DNA of 64,000 nucleotides from assembly GCA_031772625.1 (NCBI GenBank), contig CM062813.1, positions 695,216,420 to 695,280,419 of the forward strand. Direction: 5' to 3'. The position numbers and the translations under genes are program-made. The notes under the pieces are model-generated. The model was given only the letters and a program-made list of their open reading frames with translations. It ran no database searches and was not told where the DNA came from. Source of the stretch: Pinus tabuliformis. Its lineage: Eukaryota; Streptophyta; Pinopsida; Pinales; Pinaceae. This document shows, piece after piece, positions 58,130 through 64,000 of the stretch (positions within the stretch are counted from its first letter, which is position 1; every line of letters begins with the position of its first letter).

Positions 58130-59652
58130 CAACTTCCTGGTTTTCTGATTTTTACTTATGAGCTTTACTTCTACTACATTAACATTAGAGTCGGTTGATG
58201 AACCATAAAACTCAACCTCGGAGGGTTTGAGAAGTATTGTACTTGGGGCTTTATAAGCTTTAGGGTTGTCTTTTTTTATAAACTCAAAAACATCTCCCAC
58301 TACCCTGTCATTATCTTTTTTTGCAATCTAGAGAGAATGAGAATTGCTTCTACCCTTAAAATAATACATTTAGTTCATTGAGGTTATCATATTTAGCTGG
58401 ATCATATACTGAATTGCTTGGAGCGGTTCGATTATAAGCCTTATGTTTATTGATAACCCTAGAAATTTCACCACATGGGAGATTATCTTCTTCATTGATA
58501 TCTTGGAAATCATACATTTTTGCTGCAAAATGAGTTCTTGCCTTCTCGTTTCATTGTTCTTATTGTAAAATATTCCTTATGGCCTTCCGTCAAGCCAAAT
58601 TTCTAGTGAATCTACGACTGGGAGAGGGTGTAAAAATGGGTTATTTAGTTAAGGTCTACTTTATTGCCTTTGTTTTTCGTGGCTTCCTTAAGTGAGGGAT
58701 GAAGCCCTCGACTTTTGAAGAGTCGAGGTCTTCATCAAAACACTTATTATCATTGTTTTCCCTAGGCTCCCCTAATCCTTATACTCTTGCCTCAGCAAAC
58801 ATGTTTACCCTCGAGAAATTACTCCAAGTATCCTTCTTGTTATGCAGTTATGCCTCCATAAGCACTTTTATTAACCTGTGATGATACAAATTGCACTTAG
58901 GGTTTCCAATATTATGTTTCACCTTCATGGACATTTTCCCCAAACTTCTCTAGAGGTAGTAATGAAATTTTAACAAACCATCTTACTCAAAATGTAATAA
59001 TATTCTTAGATAGTATTGAAAAGTGAAGACGTACCTTCCTTCACGGGTTATAAATCTCAGTAAGATCACTAATAGTGCTAGCAATTCATCCTTCATCCAT
59101 GCCCTCGGTACACCCTTATCCCAGCTCATGTTCTGATGTTCTTGTTTAAGAAATTGTTTACAAATCTCTAGTCCAAGTGTTAGTGTCTTGCACCGTCTTT
59201 CTCCAGTTTTGTGAAGATTGGTGGCATCAACAATGGTCTTCTCTGCAATTTCCATTTCTAAATTACAAACCATGGAATCTATGAGAAAATTGGAGAGATT
59301 CATTGTCATTAAACCACCAAAACTTAGCAAAGAAATGATGCCACCCTACTTTCTTAAAGAAATTTTGGGTTGCATGACACTCTAGAATGGATTCTAGAGC
59401 CCATTTAGAGGTGGGCTTGTGATGATCCACAACCATCCTATTAACACAATCCACCAAATAAAGAGCTTTCCCCCTCAGCCAAAACCACACCACTCGGGAA
59501 TGGTCGGGGATACCAATATATGGGGAGACATGACTATAAGAGTTGGGGCACAAGATCATTGGGCTCATTTGGAACCCCTTGTGGTGATTCCAAACGAGTT
59601 TAATGATGGACTTTAGGATGACCTCTCTAATTTTGTGGGTGATAATTGGCAA
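58130..59652 (-). pseudogene. N-terminal part of the helical/coiled-coil ORF split by RT-A
   Basis: Minus-strand frames at 59652-59263 and 59330-58983 contain a helical region (SRVVWFWLRGKALYLVDCVN; MKDELLALLVILLRFITREG; RYVFTFQYYLRILLHF). The last part resembles EGRFSRLYAYHIKLLMHF of the LTR ORF in the Tat-like element. A further readable piece lies at about 58520-58345 (MYDFQDINEEDNLPCGEIS), and 58300-58130 gives VFEFIKKDNPKAYKAPS and the KTRKLKY end at the RT-A junction. The C-terminal coiled coil is at 12130-12312. Several stops and shifts show decay. Confidence 0.55.
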
Positions 59653-61479
59653 TAATGAAATAGACAGGGTTACAATATATCATGAAAACAAGTATGTTAG
59701 TTGATAAAAACTAAGTAGGGGTCCTTCCTTGGTTAGAAAAATATCATAATAAAAACAAGTGCCCACTCCAAGTTATGCATGCTAATTGGCCAACATGGAA
59801 AAAGATTGGCTCTCAGTCATTTGACCAGGTGTGGCTTTGATGGATATATATATTATGAATGTAAAATATAGAGTGTGGTATATAAGTGAAATGTGTGGGG
59901 AAAATAACATTAAGGTACAGAGTCTTAGTATATAAGCAAGGAGTGCAAGCTTAGGATAAAAAGGATAATGTAAGGTAAGAGGAAAAGTATCATCAAGTAT
60001 TTGAAGGTTGTTCTTCTAATGATATCACTTGTTCTCAATAAACCAATCAAAATTTAAAAGTACTTTACCTCAAAATGTTATCTATTATACTTACAACACA
60101 TATGCATGAAGATGATGAAAATGTTTGAGATGAGTCGAGAGATATGATGTGGTTGTCACCTTAATGTTGCAAGTGCCTTGAGTTGGAAGAAAATTTTCTT
60201 CATTTTTTCTTAAGAAACTTCTTAAAAACCTACACCTTCAATGTTTCATTACCTATTCTGTGTTTCTTGTATAGGTACAAGAATGTTGTAGAATTCCGAA
60301 ATTTTACCCATTTCGATTCAGGAGTGTTGAAGGATGTTGCTTTGTCCTTTGGTTTCCCTAGTTATGTTTTTATTATTCTATACTCTGCTTCAAAATTAGT
60401 GAAAACATAGAAAATTAAAAGCCAAAGTTGATAAAATGCTTGTGGCTAGTTTTCCACCCAAGTAAATTTGTTACTAGAAGAATTGGATGATGGATGTGAA
60501 AAATAATTGTAGCGGGAACGATGAAACGGGGAGATGGATAGTCAAAACCACTATGTCTCAAGCTTTGTAATGAGGAAGAGACCTGACCTTTTGACATGGA
60601 ATAATGACGGAACAGATAACCCCCTCTTTTTTAAACAAACTAGCTGGTTTGGTTGCCCTGTATCCTATCCCCTTTTTATTCACATTAAGAGTGCAGACTA
60701 TTGATAGGATCACAAACCTAGTAGTATTCACCATAACCCCACCTGTGGCACAATTATGATTGTGTGAAGGATTTGTTGAATTCAAACACAACATGAAATC
60801 ATTTTATTACCATCCAATGGTGGTTGTTTTTAACTGGTGTGAGGCTACTCACCTTTAATGTTAATGAGAGAAAAGGTGCCTTTGGTACATCTTGCTAGCT
60901 ACGAATAAATGTGCTTATGTCGAGTGTCCAACAAGATCTGATGAGCAACAACCATTGAGTAATCCCCATTGTTATCAGCGAGAATCCTTGTCATTGATTT
61001 ATGCAAGCTCCTAAGTGCCACAAAATTATTTGACTTTGATCCTCCAGATAATGTGTTGAAGTCGATGGAGGCAAAGTTGTTAGAAGGAAAACCTTAAGTA
61101 ATCTCACATCATCTGACACGAGAACAAGCAAATAATTTGAAGAATATGCAATGGGAAAAACAACTGAGTCTGCAAATTTATTGTGAGTTGACTAACCAAC
61201 AAGTTGGTTTTCAAGCCAACCCAAGTCTAGTCACGCCAAGCATGTTGGTTTTCATAAACAGACATTTTTTTTCATTATTATTATTATTATTATTTCCTTT
61301 TATGTGTATTTATATTCTTCTTTTTTTCTCTTTTTTTAAACTATTTATTATTATTAATATCTCTTATGTAAAACCATTTGGAAACTGGAAGAAAACTCGG
61401 GTAGAGCTTGGAGAGGGAGAAGGAGAGTCCTTGTTGACCACCTCCATCTCAGTATATTGTAGAATATATTGAACAATTT
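59653..61479. other. Spacer without supportable genes
   Basis: AT-rich. Short frames on both strands show no domain. An (ATT)n run lies at about 61273-61300. The minus-strand frame at 60558-60794 could be upstream sequence of the split ORF but has no recognisable motif. Confidence 0.45.
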
Positions 61480-64000
61480 TCTCCTTAGACATGGGCTTGT
61501 GATATAGTCTTAGCCTATGTCCATTCACCACAAAAGGGATCTACTCATCATCTATTGATTTAGTCTTTACCAAGCAATTGTCAAATACTATATCAACCTT
61601 GTAGGCTCCCAACCAAAGTGTACTAAGCTTACCTTTAAAATTCTTGAATCTGGAGTCAAAAAGAAGGGCCCAGTCAACATGTTTCAAATACCTATTCCTA
61701 ATAAATTTATTATGTCACCTAGCCCACTGCTCCTGGACAAGAATTGTGCGTTGACTAGCGTATTGGTAGATTTCATCCAATTGGTTGAGAGGTGCCACCC
61801 TTTGCTTTTTAGCTTCTGATAGATCTAAGCGCATTTGTACAATTGTCCTGAAATTTTTTACCTGAAATTCAATAGGAAGGAGAACCTATTTGTCATAAAC
61901 TAACTTGCAAGGTGTAAGCCCTATAGTGGTTCGCCAAGCAATCCTATATGCCCATAGTGCCTCTAGAAGTTTGTTTGCTCAGTCTTTATGGTGCAATTGT
62001 ACAATCTTAGTGAGGATAGATTCCAACACTTTGTTTATTGACTCGACCTATCCATTTTCATACGAACAATAAGTGGAGGACTTTCGATGCTTTATTTGGT
62101 ACTGCTAAACAATGGACTGCACTACCTTCGATGTGAACTAAGATTGTTGATCTGTTGCAATTTCTCTAGGGACACCAAAATGGGTAAAAATGTCTTCAAA
62201 AAGACAATCAAAAATGGATTTTTCACTATCTTTATATAAAGATTTTGCTTCTATGCATTTAGTGACATAACCCATGCAAACTAAAATGTGCCTCTTTTTC
62301 CACAATGTAGGAGATATTGGCCCTACAAAATTTAAATCCCACCTTTCAAAGGGTTCGATGAGAACTTGAGGTTGTACGGGCATTTCATCTGCTTGGGTTG
62401 ATTTTCCCATTCACTAGCAGTAGTCACAAGTATTCACATATTTCTTCACATTTCAAAATAATTTAGGCCAATAGTACCATTGGTGGAGCACTTTGTAGAT
62501 AGTTCTCTTATCGGCTAAATGGCCTCCACAAGTTCCATCATGGAAGGATTTCAAAATGTGGAACATTTCATCTTCTCATACACACCTTCTGATAATTAAG
62601 TCTATCCACATATGAAAAATGTCCCCATCAATCCAAGAGTAAGTGGTGTTGAGTTTCACAATTTGTTATTTTTCATGCAAAGAAAGGTGTTGAGGCGGCC
62701 TCCCTGTAGCTAAATAATTTTCTATGTCTACAAACCAAGGAGTGTAAGTAAAGATAGTAAACGAATGTTTGTCAGGGAGACTATAGTCAACGGGACTATT
62801 TTTATTATCATTACGAATTTGAGAAAGAAAATATACAACTAAGTTCTCTTTTCTAGGATATCCATGATGGTAATGTTGAATTCCTGCAATAATAATAACC
62901 ATCTCGTGATTCTACCATTACTAATAGATTCATTCATTATAAATTTAAAGGTCGAATGGTCAGTGTGTATAAAAACTTCATAGCCTATAATACAGTGTCT
63001 AAATTTATTTATAGCATGAATAACAAATAGAAATTTCTTTCTCGGTAACTATGTAGTTAATTTATGATGGTGTTATGTTTTTACTAACAAAATAAATTGC
63101 ATAGGATACCTCGTTCTCTTTTAGTCCTAAAACAACCCTAGAGTTGTATCTAAATCATCTGTACAAATATGAAATGGAAGGGACCAGTTTGATCCCCTCA
63201 ACACTAGTGCTATGGAAAAATTATCCTTCAAAATCTCAAAGGCAATTTGGCATTGTGAATCCCATAAGAAATATTCCACTTTTTGCTAATAATTTAAACA
63301 TGGGTGCAACTATCCTTGTAAAATTTTCAACAAACCTTTTGTTATAGCCCGCATGGCCCAGGATTCTTCTTACTTCATTTTGTGAATGTGGTACTGGAAG
63401 ATCTATAATGACTTTAATTTTGGAAGGGTCCACTTTAATACCTACATGAGAAACATGATGCCCAAGGACAATCCCTTATGTTAATAACATTTAACGTTTA
63501 ATGTTACTTAAGGCAAGATGAGCTTCTTTGAAGCGGATTAATACTTTTTCAAGATTGTCTAATGCTTCCTTGAAAGTGTTACCATAAAACTGAAAAGTCA
63601 TCCATGTATATTTTAATACATTCGTGAATCAGGTTAGAAAAAATTCCTATGAATGCATGTTAAAGGGTTGTCGAGGCATCACACATCCCAAACAGTATAA
63701 CCCTTTATGCAAATGTCCCCCGTGAACATGTAAAGGTATTTTTGTCCTGGTCTTCAAGTGCAATTTGAATTTGGTTGTATCCACTAAATCCATATAAGAA
63801 AGAGAAATATTGTTTGCCTACCAAAGTGTCTAGTACCTAATCAATATAGGGAAGTGGGAAATAGTCTTTCAAGATAGTCCTATTCAATTCTTGGTCGTCA
63901 ATGAAAATTATCCATTTACCACTTTTCTTATGTATGACCACAATTGGAAAAACCCACCTGTTGTCTGAGATAGGGTGTATGAAGTTTGTGTCTAGCAGTT
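61480..64000 (-). pseudogene. Ty3/gypsy pol fragment running off the window edge
   Basis: From the right edge on the minus strand: RT (ISDNRWVFPIVVIHKKSGKW; YMDDFSVYGN active-site region near 63590; LGHHVSHVGIKVDPSKIKVI), RNase H/connection (62902-62666), the integrase zinc domain (GGHLADKRTIYKV, YVNTCDYC near 62450), core start (FERWDLNFVGPIS, 62410-62138), and the integrase C-terminal module (PFVVNGHRLRLYHKP near 61500). Frames are broken throughout. The MDDF form recalls Athila-like elements, but the group is uncertain. LTRs are not seen. Confidence 0.75.

Overview
This window looks like nuclear DNA of a seed plant with a large, repeat-filled genome. A conifer or other gymnosperm is my best guess. 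The grounds are dense nested LTR retrotransposons primed by plant-type initiator tRNA-Met, old decayed copies, long AT-rich spacers, and no recognisable cellular gene, rRNA gene, tRNA gene or CRISPR array. The species assignment is inference.

Layout. (1) 1-12312 is old flanking DNA. It holds a minus-strand relic in which a complete ubiquitin-like domain precedes a DUF4283 and a CCHC zinc-knuckle domain in one reading frame (about 250-2055), five exon-like tandem cassettes (2470-3570), and a decayed minus-strand gene for a helical plus coiled-coil protein (8102-10698). (2) 12318-58124 is one 45.8-kb nest. Its founder, called RT-A here, has a 5' LTR at 12318-14646, a tRNA-Met primer site at 14651, a polypurine tract at 43767-43777 and a 3' LTR that starts at 43778 and ends at 58124. 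The 5-bp target duplication TATTT flanks the whole nest. RT-A interrupted a coiled-coil ORF, whose halves lie at 58130-59652 and 12130-12312. (3) Six later insertions sit inside RT-A. They are a decayed TGTAATGTCCCC-type element (16566-37129), a 16.2-kb Tat-like Ty3/gypsy element inside that one (19553-35790, duplication CAATC), a chromodomain-type gypsy element (37782-43549), a Ty1/copia element (43852-48943, duplication ATAGT), a 3'-truncated gypsy element with nearly open gag-pol (50033-55024), and a 2.28-kb solo LTR (55603-57878, duplication CCTTG). The last three lie inside RT-A's 3' LTR. (4) 58130-64000 holds the other half of the split ORF and, from 61480 to the window edge, a broken gypsy pol.

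How the parts relate. Each LTR element would supply its own gag, protease, reverse transcriptase, RNase H and integrase. All copies here are broken to some degree. The least damaged is the gypsy gag-pol at 50033-54012, whose frame is split by one stop codon. The Tat-like element is the most unusual. Its 4.9-kb LTRs each carry a sense-oriented ORF of about 500 codons (helical domain, acidic linker, coiled coil), and an archaeal-type RNase H lies before the reverse transcriptase. Relatives of the LTR ORF appear at 8.1-10.7 kb and at 58.1-59.7 kb.
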